DNA of 52,449 nt, taken from NCBI GenBank assembly GCA_006503475.1, contig RSEH01000299.1, positions 1 through 52,449 of the forward strand, given 5' to 3'. This document shows, piece after piece, positions 18,746-27,504 of the stretch. The stretch comes from Stentor roeselii. Lineage: Eukaryota > Ciliophora > Heterotrichea > Heterotrichida > Stentoridae. Positions within the stretch are counted from its first letter, which is position 1; each line of letters opens with the position of its first letter. Made by a program: the position numbers and the translations under genes. Below the pieces are notes generated by a model. The model saw only the letters and a list, made by a program, of their open reading frames with translations. It was not told the origin of the DNA and made no database searches.

Positions 18746-19804
18746 TTAACTATCATCCGCCACTTCTTGACCTCGGCCTCTGCCACGGCCGCGGCCTCTG
18801 AACTCGCCTCGATCTCGGCCGCCTCTGCCTCGTCCTCCTCTTCCTCGACCTCTTCTTTCAAACTCCTGAGTTCCTCTTCCAGTCGGTTTTTTCCTTCCAG
18901 TTACAGTCACAAACCCGTCATCTTCAGCTTCTGGCTTCTTCTCACCCTTTTCCTCTTCTGAGTCGTCATCAGCCCATTTAGAAGTGACTTTCTGACTTGG
19001 CTTCTCGGCAGGAGGCTCAGCCCATTCATCATCTTCAGCTGGTTGGCTTTCCTTCACAATTTTAGTGTTTTCAACAGGAACTTCCTTCACTTCTCGGACT
19101 TCTGGAACTGATTCAACTTTTACTTCATGAACTTTTTCCTTTTTTTCTTCAGTCTTCTTTTCTTCCACTGGTTTTTCAGTGTTGTAGACCTGAGTTGAAT
19201 GAATGGTCAGATCGACTTTCGGAGGAGTCGCAGGTCGTTGTTGGCTGTTTGCCCAGTTTCTGAACTTTCCTTCGAATTCTGCAAGTTTTTTGTAGGACTT
19301 CATTGTTCCTGGAGCGATTTTTTCACTTTTGCTGAGGTAAAGTTTGACTGAATTTTCGAGGTCTGATGAAATTTCTGAGAGTTTTTTACCGGCTTGACCT
19401 TTGACTAGACTGTGCAAAAGAAGAAAAGCTTCTAAGTCTTGTTGGTCTGAAGCGTTTTCTTTGATGAAGCGATCCTTGACCTGAGGGTTTGACAGGAATT
19501 CGACAAGAGCCCATAACAAGACTACTTCTTTGGACCTGTCTTCTTCTACCTTAGGAGCAGCTTTTTTCTCTTCTTTTGGAGGAGTTTCTAGTGTTTTTTT
19601 GTATAACTCAATAACTTTTTCGTTGTCTTGCAAGAGCTCTTCAACGAGTGGAGCTGACTCTATGAGTTTTTTTTCTTCTTCTTTCATTTCTTTTCCTGAG
19701 GATTTGACTTCAGCTTGCTTTTTTTTAATCCTGTCAAGCTTTTTAACGTAGTTTCTCGACCTGTTTTGCAGGATCTTGAAGAAGCTGTCGCCCTCACCCT
19801 CCAT
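18746..19804 (-). CDS. RGG-tailed RNA-binding protein, caprin-like, copy 1
   Basis: A 352-residue protein. The N-terminal helical region (YVKKLDRIKKKQAEVKSSG and on) resembles the caprin HR1 coil, followed by a helical block (LLWALVEFLSNPQVKDRF). A Lys/Glu/Pro/Val-rich linker follows, then an acidic-tryptophan segment (DDEWAEPP, SKWADD) and an RGG/RG tail from about 318. Caprins are cytoplasmic mRNA-binding granule proteins; the assignment rests on layout and weak resemblance. Near-identical to the copy at 20281-21339, with about a dozen differences (FFKIL/FLKVL, DSEEEKGEK/NSEDEKPEK). Start context TATAA-ATG; stop TAA. Confidence 0.8.
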   Translation of the reverse strand: MEGEGDSFFKILQNRSRNYVKKLDRIKKKQAEVKSSGKEMKEEEKKLIESAPLVEELLQDNEKVIELYKKTLETPPKEEKKAAPKVEEDRSKEVVLLWALVEFLSNPQVKDRFIKENASDQQDLEAFLLLHSLVKGQAGKKLSEISSDLENSVKLYLSKSEKIAPGTMKSYKKLAEFEGKFRNWANSQQRPATPPKVDLTIHSTQVYNTEKPVEEKKTEEKKEKVHEVKVESVPEVREVKEVPVENTKIVKESQPAEDDEWAEPPAEKPSQKVTSKWADDDSEEEKGEKKPEAEDDGFVTVTGRKKPTGRGTQEFERRGRGRGGRGRGGRDRGEFRGRGRGRGRGQEVADDS

Positions 19805-19859
19805 TTATATGTCTAGAAAGACTTCAATCGGATGAAGGAAAAGAGGTTTAAGATTTAAT

Positions 19860-19980
19860 AATTCAAATACTCGCTATATTTAACCGTATCCACCAGGTGT
19901 TAGCGATTTCGGAAAGGACTTTTTTGAGAAAACGTAAAATGCTTGAAGTCCTCAAGGTACGACAGGTAAAGGTTTTTCTG
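19860..19980 (-). pseudogene. decayed 3' end of the coiled-coil gene
   Basis: It aligns with 21395-21515, the last codons of the coiled-coil gene at 21394-23157. Shared blocks are AAATACTCGCT, GTGTTAGCGATTT against GCGTTAGTGACTT, GGACTTTTTTG, and a final TCAAGG/TCGAGG. Indels break the frame. It sits beside caprin copy 1 exactly where the real gene sits beside copy 2. Confidence 0.72.
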
Positions 19981-20164
19981 CTAATTATTTTAAGCCTTAG
20001 TTTTTTTTAGTGTTATTTATGATTGAGATTTGAATGCGTTTGTTTGGCAGATTTCTTGGTTTAAGTTTAGAACAAATTTATGATTTTCTAATGAAATGAA
20101 ACTTGCACCTTGTTTGAGAACTAGAGACTTTCTATATTTCTCAATCAAATATCCTTATAAAATA

Positions 20165-20256
20165 TCAATACCATAAGATTTTTCTAACCATAAGTATGAT
20201 TTCGAAATAAAGATAAAGCCTTATTACTCGCGCCAAACCAATGCAGATTTCACATA
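20165..20256 (+). pseudogene. decayed 3' end of PCNA
   Basis: It aligns with about 18630-18720. AAGTATGATTTCGA matches AAGTATGAGTTCGA (KYEFD), TTACTCGCGCCAAA matches TTACCTGGCACCAAA (YLAPK), and AGATTTCACATAAGCC matches GAATTCACTTAAGCC at the stop codon. Indels break the frame. The shared sequence runs straight on into the 3' end of caprin copy 2. Confidence 0.7.
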
Positions 20257-20280
20257 AGCCATGTTTAATTCTTCTAGGTA

Positions 20281-21339
20281 TTAACTATCATCCGCCACTT
20301 CTTGACCTCGGCCCCTGCCTCGTCCGCGGCCTCTGAATTCGCCTCGATCCCGGCCGCCTCTTCCTCGTCCTCCCCTTCCTCGTCCTCTTCTTTCAAACTC
20401 CTGAGTTCCTCTTCCAGTCGGTTTTTTCCTTCCAGTTACAGTCACAAACCCGTCATCTTCAGCTTCTGGCTTCTTCTCAGGCTTCTCATCTTCTGAGTTA
20501 TCATCAGCCCATTTAGAAGTGACTTTCTGACTTGGCTTCTCGGCAGGAGGCTCAGCCCATTCATCATCTTCAGCTGGTTGGCTTTCCTTTACAATTTTAG
20601 TGTTTTCAACAGGAACTTCCTTCACTTCTCGGACTTCTGGAACTGATTCAACTTTTACTTCATGAACTTCTTCCTTTTTTTCTTCAGTCTTCTTTTCTTC
20701 AACTGGTTTTTCAGTGTTGTAGACCTGAGTTGAATGAATGGTCAGATCGACTTTCGGAGGAGTCGCAGGTCGTTGTTGGCTGTTTGCCCAGTTTCTGAAC
20801 TTTCCTTCGAATTCTGCAAGTTTTTTGTAGGACTTCATTGTTCCTGGAGCGATTTTTTCACTTTTGCTGAGGTAAAGTTTGACTGAATTTTCGAGGTCTG
20901 ATGAAATTTCTGAGAGTTTTTTACCGGCTTGACCTTTGACAAGACTGTGCAAAAGAAGAAAAGCTTCTAAGTCTTGTTGGTCTGAAGCGTTTTCTTTGAT
21001 GAAGCGATCCTTGACCTGAGGGTTTGACAGGAATTCGACAAGAGCCCATAACAAGACGACTTCTATGGACCTGTCTTCTTCTACCTTAGGAGCAGCTTTT
21101 TTCTCTTCTTTTGGAGGAGTTTCTAGTGTTTTTTTGTATAACTCAATAACTTTTTCGTTGTCTTGTAAGAGCTCTTCAACGAGTGGAGCCGACTCTATGA
21201 GTTTTTTTTCTTCTTCTTTCATTTCTTTTCCTGAGGATTTGACTTCAGCTTGTTTTTTCTTAATCCTGTCAAGCTTTTTAACGTAGTTTCTCGACCTGTT
21301 TTGCAGGACTTTGAGGAAGCTGTCGCTTTCACCCTCCAT
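20281..21339 (-). CDS. RGG-tailed RNA-binding protein, caprin-like, copy 2
   Basis: 352 residues, the tandem partner of the gene at 18746-19804, with the same domains: N-terminal coil, LLWALVEFLSNPQ block, K/E/P-rich linker and RGG tail. Differences cluster at the extreme N-terminus and in the acidic stretch before the RGG tail (ADDNSEDEKPEKKPE). Most other differences are silent, so both copies seem to be maintained or were recently homogenised. The coiled-coil gene follows 54 bases upstream on the same strand, which suggests this is the copy in the ancestral position on that side. Confidence 0.8.
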   Translation of the reverse strand: MEGESDSFLKVLQNRSRNYVKKLDRIKKKQAEVKSSGKEMKEEEKKLIESAPLVEELLQDNEKVIELYKKTLETPPKEEKKAAPKVEEDRSIEVVLLWALVEFLSNPQVKDRFIKENASDQQDLEAFLLLHSLVKGQAGKKLSEISSDLENSVKLYLSKSEKIAPGTMKSYKKLAEFEGKFRNWANSQQRPATPPKVDLTIHSTQVYNTEKPVEEKKTEEKKEEVHEVKVESVPEVREVKEVPVENTKIVKESQPAEDDEWAEPPAEKPSQKVTSKWADDNSEDEKPEKKPEAEDDGFVTVTGRKKPTGRGTQEFERRGRGRGGRGRGGRDRGEFRGRGRGRGRGQEVADDS

Positions 21340-21393
21340 TTATAAGTCTAGAAGGACTGGAATCGGATGAAGGAGAAGGGGCTTAAGTATTAA

Positions 21394-23157
21394 TTATTTA
21401 AATACTCGCTTTAATAAACTGTCTCGACTTGGCGTTAGTGACTTTGTGAAGGACTTTTTTGGAAGGACTTTAGAGTACTTCAGATCTTCGAGGTTTTCTT
21501 TTAGGTTTAAACTGGTTTTAGGCTCCTTTAGCTTCTTGTCTGAAGGCTTTCGGGTTAGGTCTTCTTTTAGGATCTTTTCGTTTAGGATTGAGGTTTGACT
21601 ACGCTTGTGAAGGAGACCTTCTTCTTTTTCGTTTAGAACAGATTTGATGAACTTGTCTATTGTCATGCAACTTGCACCTACTCTGCAGACTAGAGCTCCG
21701 TTTTTAACAGCAATAAAAACTTTTTTCCCATTATAACTGAAAACTCCATCAGAAACCCTAGCAAACCTATCCTCAATACAAAAGTTCCTAATATACTCCA
21801 AAAACTTTTCATCCGCTCCCTTCAACTTACATTCCAATTCCTTAAAATTCTTCTCTCTAGCCTGACTAAGTAAATTTTCATTGATTTCCCTTTCAATTTT
21901 CAGTTGTTCCTTCAACTCACCAACTATTTTCTCATACCTGCTTCCATTATCCACTCCAAGTTTAATATCCAAATATTTATCATCAAGTAAATTTTCAAGT
22001 TCCGCACATTTCTGCCGATACTGCTGAAGTTCCGCAGAAATTTCAGAAAGTCTTTGAAGAAGCGACTCTGTCGGTGCTTTGATAAGCTCCTCAAGTTCTT
22101 TACTGAAAAAATGAGCAGAATTTTCCAGTTTTGTTTGAAGATTTTTTCGTGATTTTTCTGAATCTTCTAGTTTTTCTGAGTATTCTTGAAGTCTTTGCCT
22201 CAGAGATGCTGTTTCTGAGGATTTTTCGAATGATGCGAAAGATGGGGAAAGTTTGAAGGATTTTAAGAGTTTTAGTTCTTCGTCTTTACTTTTAATGATG
22301 TTTTCATAGCTTTCGAATCGTTTTTCAGCGTTGATGTAGAACTCTTTGGATTCTTCTAGAAGAAGAGTGAGTTGATTTTCGGACTCTAAACGTTTTTGTT
22401 GCTCGGTTTTCAGTGAAGACTGGAAAAAATCGATTTTTTTATTGTTTTCTTCATTGATGAACTGAAGGTTGTTACAGTGAAGTTTGAACTTTTCAAGCTG
22501 AATGGCGAGTTTAGAGAAAGACTCATGACTTTCTTTAACTCTTTCATTACAAAGCTCTTCATTGACAAGTTGAAAACGATTTTGAAGTTCACAGAACTTG
22601 ATTCTAAGTTCCTTATTTTTTTCATTAACAATCATCAAAGCTTTTTTACACTTTTCATAATTGATTTTAAGTCCTTTCCCTTCAACTTCATCTTTAAATT
22701 CTTTAAATTCTTTACAATCCTTCATTTCTTTTTCTTTAATTTCTTTATGCAAACAGCTATCCAAGTCAAAAACTGAAGAATCAGATTCATTCATTTCAGG
22801 AACAGGAGTCAATAACGACAGGGTGTTAATCGATACCAAAACTTTCGTCGTCGGAAGCATCGACGGGACAGAAGGAAGGACTTCATTCGAGTTATAATAC
22901 AAAGGAAGCCACAGCAGTCCCTCAACAGGAAGAGCTTCACAATTTAAAGAAACGCTACAAATTTGTCCTGTTTTCGAAGAGTTTTTAACTAAAATCGTCA
23001 AAACTCCTCTTTTTGGAAACTCGATCAAATTTTCAACGATTTGAGTCTCGACCACAGGCAAGGACCTGACCAAGAAGTCGTCTTGGAAGACTTGGCAGTC
23101 AGTGTGTTCGGAGAGGCCTTCAACTTTAAGCACGGTTAAAACGACGGCGTTTTTCAT
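21394..23157 (-). CDS. coiled-coil protein with C2-like N-terminus
   Basis: 587 residues. The first 115 look like a beta-sandwich (alternating strands such as NAVVLTVLKVEGL, RGVLTILVKNSS, ICSVSLNCEAL), possibly a C2 or C2-like fold. A long coiled coil covers about 150-455 with Lys/Glu heptads. A short globular part follows (FSYNGKKVFIAVKNGALVCRVG), then a basic tail (SLTPSRDSLLKRVFK). Such C2-plus-coil proteins are frequent in centriole and transition-zone proteins, but I cannot name this one. Stop TAA; a decayed copy of its 3' end is at 19860-19980. Confidence 0.8.
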   Translation of the reverse strand: MKNAVVLTVLKVEGLSEHTDCQVFQDDFLVRSLPVVETQIVENLIEFPKRGVLTILVKNSSKTGQICSVSLNCEALPVEGLLWLPLYYNSNEVLPSVPSMLPTTKVLVSINTLSLLTPVPEMNESDSSVFDLDSCLHKEIKEKEMKDCKEFKEFKDEVEGKGLKINYEKCKKALMIVNEKNKELRIKFCELQNRFQLVNEELCNERVKESHESFSKLAIQLEKFKLHCNNLQFINEENNKKIDFFQSSLKTEQQKRLESENQLTLLLEESKEFYINAEKRFESYENIIKSKDEELKLLKSFKLSPSFASFEKSSETASLRQRLQEYSEKLEDSEKSRKNLQTKLENSAHFFSKELEELIKAPTESLLQRLSEISAELQQYRQKCAELENLLDDKYLDIKLGVDNGSRYEKIVGELKEQLKIEREINENLLSQAREKNFKELECKLKGADEKFLEYIRNFCIEDRFARVSDGVFSYNGKKVFIAVKNGALVCRVGASCMTIDKFIKSVLNEKEEGLLHKRSQTSILNEKILKEDLTRKPSDKKLKEPKTSLNLKENLEDLKYSKVLPKKSFTKSLTPSRDSLLKRVFK

Positions 23158-23203
23158 TTATTTGAATTTAAATTTGAAGATGAATTTGATGTAAGAAGGA
23201 TTT

Positions 23204-23704
23204 CTAGTTGTTAAAAAGATTTATACTTGACATGAAACCTTGACGGCGGTCGCTGCGGGTTAAACTGCTTTGACGCTTTTTTAGGATATAACTTCGAGAG
23301 ATGCGACTTTTGTACTCTTGGGATTGGGTGAAACCTTTTTCGAGATCTACTGCTCGCACGTCTCCTGAACAGTTTTTGATTTTTGTTAGGAGCTTGTGGT
23401 TTTCTTGCTCAATTCTTTCGAATTCCTTCTTGCGTGAAAAGTAATTCAGTGTTGATTGAGAAGGGGTTAACGAATGGCTCTGTCTTTGCTTCGCGATATT
23501 AATCAGTTTTTTCACGAGTTTTCTATTCTGCTCTAAGATTTCAGGTGTAATAATCGGCTTCAGCTTTTTCATGACCTTAGCCGAAGAAGGTAATTTTGGT
23601 ATTTTTCCTTTAATCTCCCTAAGCCTTTTTCGATGAAGGTCAAGGGTATATTGATTATACTTCTCAAAGTCCAGTCGGGTGTTAATATAAGTAGGAGCAT
23701 TCAT
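23204..23704 (-). CDS. CFAP97 (Hemingway)-like small ciliary protein
   Basis: A 166-residue basic protein. It has YTLDLHRKRLREIKGKIPKL near residue 18, then a second conserved block FSRKKEFERIEQENHKLLTKI at about 88-108, and a basic tail. The DxHRKR start plus R-IEQENHKLL is the pattern of the KIAA1430/Hmw_CFAP97 family, found in motile cilia and sperm. It lies 46 bases upstream of the coiled-coil gene on the same strand; start context TATAA-ATG, stop TAG. A second family member lies at 27505-28164. Confidence 0.7.
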   Translation of the reverse strand: MNAPTYINTRLDFEKYNQYTLDLHRKRLREIKGKIPKLPSSAKVMKKLKPIITPEILEQNRKLVKKLINIAKQRQSHSLTPSQSTLNYFSRKKEFERIEQENHKLLTKIKNCSGDVRAVDLEKGFTQSQEYKSRISRSYILKKRQSSLTRSDRRQGFMSSINLFNN

Positions 23705-23841
23705 TTATAAGCACTACAATAAAATCGTTGAAAATAGGTCAATAAGACTAACTTCAAAGTAAACCGTTGAAACCTTCTTATTTGAAAGAACGAGAAACTC
23801 AAAAAACTCAAAAATTCTTAAAGAAAGAATAATAAATTATC

Positions 23842-26172
23842 ATGGATACTGAAAAACATTCAGAGCTTTTAAACGAATCAACTGAAAAGATCAGAGAAAA
23901 TCTTTCCACCTTAGACCCGATGTTTAATGACCTTGGCCGAAATCTTGAAAAAATAAGTGAAACTCTTGTAAAATCTTGCATTGTTCTCAACCCTGAGTAC
24001 ATTTTTTCAATATTTTCTTTTCTTCGTGACAAACCATTCATTCAGAAACCATCTGAAGTAATGCAGGCACTTCTAATGAACTTGAAAAAAAAAAGTTCGC
24101 ATTCAAAGCAAGAGTTTAAAATTGAATGTGATCCGCTCGTTCCTGATGTCATCCATAATAAAAGTGAGCTTCAAACTGAGCAGACTTTTGCTGATGTTAG
24201 GGAACTTCGAGCAGAAAATGAAAAACTTAGACTTTTACTTGATAATTGTAATCAGTTTATTGGAAGTTTGAAGGAAGACTCTCAGATTCTTGACTCTGCA
24301 TGCTCTAAACAGCTGAAAAGTCTCAAGATTAACCTGGCAAGCAAGTCAACATTACCCTCACTAGCAAGGCGTGACACCGACAGTCATCTATCATCAATAA
24401 ACGAGAGCCAATCACTAGACCTCTCCTTCGTCGGAAACAAGTCTGAAAAAAGCGGAAATCTAAAAATGGTATTATCCGAAGACCTAAACACCCGTTCCTC
24501 AAAAGAGCCACTTGAGGTTCCATCATCCCATCCCTGCTTTATTTCAGCCCAATCCTCTCTAAATCTTGCCAAACTTTCAAGTCCACTTCTTCCATTCAAG
24601 CCTTTTTTCAGTTCATTTTCAAATTTTCAGTCAACCCTCACAAAAAAGCTGAGAATTTTAACAGACCAGTTAACAAACCTTCAAATTCAGGTAAGCGACA
24701 TAAAATTTCAACTTCACTTAAAATCAACAAAAGATCAAAACAACGAACTTCAAGTCTTTCAAAAATATTTGCAAAAAGTCCTTCAAGATAAAGAAGAATT
24801 GCAAGATCTTTGTGAAGAACTTAAAAATGATAAGAAAAATCTTGAAAATCGACTTGTTAAAAATGCAATTAACTTGGAAAGTCAGTTAAAATGTAAAAAT
24901 GAGGAAATTAGCTCAAAAAATGAGAAAATTTTAGAACTTGAATCGAAATACTTCTCGAAAATCGACTCGAAAATGAATTCTGTGATTGATAGTCGCTTGG
25001 AGCAGCTGATTATCACGAATGTGTCGCTGCAAGGAGAGATTTCAGCTTTAGAAGGAAAAAATGCGAAGATTAAGAGTAAGTTTTTAGCTGATGAAAGTAA
25101 GTGCAAGAGTTTCACACAAGACTCAGAAATTTCGGGACCGTCTTCAGATCTTTTTGATTGTCGGACTGGGAAAGATCAGGAAATTAAAGATCTTCGAGAG
25201 GCGCTTCAAATGGTTTCGGAGAGATATGAAAGGGATAAAGAAATCATGCTTAAGGACTTGGAAGAGTCTAGGCAAGATATGGAAGTTCAGATCTTTAGAC
25301 TTAAACAAGAAAAAGCTTATCAAGAATCAGTCTGCAAAGACCTCTTAAAACATCTCCAAGACCTCAACTCTGAAAAGCAACTCATGGAAAAAGAACTAAT
25401 CTGGCTTCGACAAGTCTTCGACCAGCGAGTCCAACCAGAAGAGGCACATTCATCAATCGACCTAGAAATCAGTAAAAGCGTTGAAGTAGCCGAAAAGTCC
25501 CAAATGTATCGTCAAAAAACCATCCAAGACACAATTTTAGAAGAATTAACTGAAATTTCAGTCGATTTAAAGAAAAAAAGAAAAACCGACTTCAACACTT
25601 TCACAATTTTTGAACTCGTTCGAAGTACTTTGGCGCACATGATAAAAATTCAAGAAGTGATTGAAACTGAAACATCTTCAAACATTTTCCGTGAAACTTC
25701 AAGGAACCTATCAGATGTTGTATCAAAACTGAAGTTAAAAGTGAGAAACATTGAAGAAGAAAGTATTATTTTGAATAAAAGGGTTGATCTAACCTCTTTT
25801 GATAGGGTAAACACTGAGCCTAGTCCAAGACTTGACAGAGGAAACAATGAACTTCTGCAGTATTATAAAAAACAGTTGCAGATTGAAAAAGCTAAAGTTT
25901 TAGAAAAAAAACATGTGATTCAACTGCATAAAGAACAGACTGCTTTTTTGAAGCAAAATTTAAGGGACTTGCAGTTTGAACTAGGAAGAGTCAAACAAGT
26001 CGACTTTGAGTATATCAAGTCGGTTTTCATTGCTTTTCTTAAAAATATTCCTCGACTGCCCAGTCAGGCTGAGGCGGTCCTTGACCAGCTTTCTTCACTT
26101 TTAAACTTATCGGAATATGAAAAAAATTCAGTCTGTCGGCTTGAGTCGAGTTATGTACTAATTAATAACTAG
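23842..26172 (+). CDS. large coiled-coil protein
   Basis: 776 residues. An N-terminal helical region of about 85 residues leads to a first coil near 125-165, a Ser-rich stretch (170-245), and an almost continuous coiled coil from about 270 to 540 and again 555-730. It has a high Lys/Glu/Gln/Leu content and heptad spacing. No globular domain recognised; a ciliary or centrosomal scaffold is plausible only by composition. Its stop TAG (26170-26172) overlaps the stop codon of the convergent gene inside the palindrome CTAG. Confidence 0.82.
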   Translation: MDTEKHSELLNESTEKIRENLSTLDPMFNDLGRNLEKISETLVKSCIVLNPEYIFSIFSFLRDKPFIQKPSEVMQALLMNLKKKSSHSKQEFKIECDPLVPDVIHNKSELQTEQTFADVRELRAENEKLRLLLDNCNQFIGSLKEDSQILDSACSKQLKSLKINLASKSTLPSLARRDTDSHLSSINESQSLDLSFVGNKSEKSGNLKMVLSEDLNTRSSKEPLEVPSSHPCFISAQSSLNLAKLSSPLLPFKPFFSSFSNFQSTLTKKLRILTDQLTNLQIQVSDIKFQLHLKSTKDQNNELQVFQKYLQKVLQDKEELQDLCEELKNDKKNLENRLVKNAINLESQLKCKNEEISSKNEKILELESKYFSKIDSKMNSVIDSRLEQLIITNVSLQGEISALEGKNAKIKSKFLADESKCKSFTQDSEISGPSSDLFDCRTGKDQEIKDLREALQMVSERYERDKEIMLKDLEESRQDMEVQIFRLKQEKAYQESVCKDLLKHLQDLNSEKQLMEKELIWLRQVFDQRVQPEEAHSSIDLEISKSVEVAEKSQMYRQKTIQDTILEELTEISVDLKKKRKTDFNTFTIFELVRSTLAHMIKIQEVIETETSSNIFRETSRNLSDVVSKLKLKVRNIEEESIILNKRVDLTSFDRVNTEPSPRLDRGNNELLQYYKKQLQIEKAKVLEKKHVIQLHKEQTAFLKQNLRDLQFELGRVKQVDFEYIKSVFIAFLKNIPRLPSQAEAVLDQLSSLLNLSEYEKNSVCRLESSYVLINN

Positions 26173-27494
26173 CTTCTTTCACTTCTTCTTAGCTCCGCGT
26201 ATAAGGGTCCTAGGGTTCCGATGTGTCGATGGATGAAAAGTTTGAAGTAACGAAGATACTCTTCCTCGCCTAACTTGTTTTGACTAGTCGGAGGATACTC
26301 TTTCAAATACCCCCAAACAATTTCCAAGAACTCTGAAAGACTAGGTACATCCATATTCCCAGTATACTTAGCAATAGTGCCAACAATCAAAGGAACCCAT
26401 CTAAGTTCCGAAAAGATTTTTAAAATAAGTTCAACATTCCTCAAGTCAGTTTTATTCTGAGAACATAATCCAATAAGATTAGCCAAGACACTATAAAGCA
26501 AGTCAACAATCTGAAGACACAACTTTCCCCCTCCATTAGAAATAAGCAAAACAACTCTAAGTGAATAAGTGCTTCTCAAAACAACTCCTCTAACAAACAG
26601 AGTATCCCAATTTGAATTCGAAAGTCCAGGCAATGCCTCAGAATAATGTTTAACAAGTGTCATAATCTTCTCAGAAGCATTTTCACTATCCCTAGTAATA
26701 GAAAACAAAGACTGCGGAGGTGCTTTATACATAAACTCAAATCTAGAAAACAAATACTGAAACTTTTCCCTAATCCCTGACTCTTCCACCTCGCCTTCTT
26801 CAGGAGACTTCATCAAATCCCGAAGTACTGAATAAGCAATAAAAGGATTTCGACGACCTGAGGCTTCATGAAAAGGCAGAACATGACTAAGCAAGTTAGA
26901 AGTGACATACTGATAACAAGTGAAATTTTTACACAAGTGCATCATCGGAACGCTAATCTTTTCAAATATCAACTTCAACCGAAGGTCTTCTTCTTTCAAT
27001 TCTAAAGTCGATGTGAATCGAATAATCAAAATCAAAGCTTCTGCCAAGTCCAAGTCTTCAACTTCTAAATTATTACACCAGAGCTCAATGAACTTTATCA
27101 CTTGAAGCATGTATTTCGTGCCTTGTGACTGAGGAAGGGCCTCCAACGAGGGGATATGAGAAAAGAGGACTGACCGGTTTTGGTAAAGTTGAAGAATTGT
27201 GTTTAACATGCCGTCTTGAATCTCTGCTATTGCCACGTGGGTCAGGTTTAAAAGAGCTAACTCGTGAGTCATGGGCTTGAAGCTGTTTATCACTCTTGAT
27301 ACTGCTGATGACCATTTTCGAGGATTTGATAATTCCAGCTGGTTCTTCACTCGATGAAAAGTAGAACTCGAAAAATTAGGTCCTTCGATGATGTCGATGT
27401 AAAAGTTTATCCAGAGCTCTGACTCGTTTGAATAACTTCTGCTTAGTGATTTGCTTGAGTATTTCTTTAAAAAGTTTTCGATTTCTTCATTCAT
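26169..27494 (-). CDS. helical protein of unknown family
   Basis: 442 residues, taken from MNEEIENFLKK at 27494. The frame stays open upstream to 27560, but that extension overlaps the divergent gene and lies out of context. The protein is largely alpha-helical with hydrophobic repeats (LALLNLTHVAIAEIQDGML, YSVLANLIGLCSQ), suggesting a HEAT/ARM-like or importin-like fold, and it has no catalytic motif I know. It shares a 10-bp divergent gap with the CFAP97-like gene and overlaps the stop of the coiled-coil gene at its 3' end. Confidence 0.75.
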   Translation of the reverse strand: MNEEIENFLKKYSSKSLSRSYSNESELWINFYIDIIEGPNFSSSTFHRVKNQLELSNPRKWSSAVSRVINSFKPMTHELALLNLTHVAIAEIQDGMLNTILQLYQNRSVLFSHIPSLEALPQSQGTKYMLQVIKFIELWCNNLEVEDLDLAEALILIIRFTSTLELKEEDLRLKLIFEKISVPMMHLCKNFTCYQYVTSNLLSHVLPFHEASGRRNPFIAYSVLRDLMKSPEEGEVEESGIREKFQYLFSRFEFMYKAPPQSLFSITRDSENASEKIMTLVKHYSEALPGLSNSNWDTLFVRGVVLRSTYSLRVVLLISNGGGKLCLQIVDLLYSVLANLIGLCSQNKTDLRNVELILKIFSELRWVPLIVGTIAKYTGNMDVPSLSEFLEIVWGYLKEYPPTSQNKLGEEEYLRYFKLFIHRHIGTLGPLYAELRRSERS

Positions 27495-27504
27495 TATTAT
27501 TTTT

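Larger units (their letters stand above)
19805..20280. other. duplication scar between the caprin-like copies
   Basis: No intact gene. The left part is a remnant of the 3' end of the coiled-coil gene and the right part a remnant of the 3' end of PCNA, both listed below. The AT-rich middle (about 19985-20160) should contain the duplication junction. Confidence 0.7.

Noticed and set aside
18767-18961. Ser/Ala-rich plus-strand frames opposite the RGG and coiled-coil regions of the caprin-like genes
   Set aside because: They are antisense shadows of repetitive Arg/Gly and Lys/Glu codons; the same shadows occur opposite both caprin copies.
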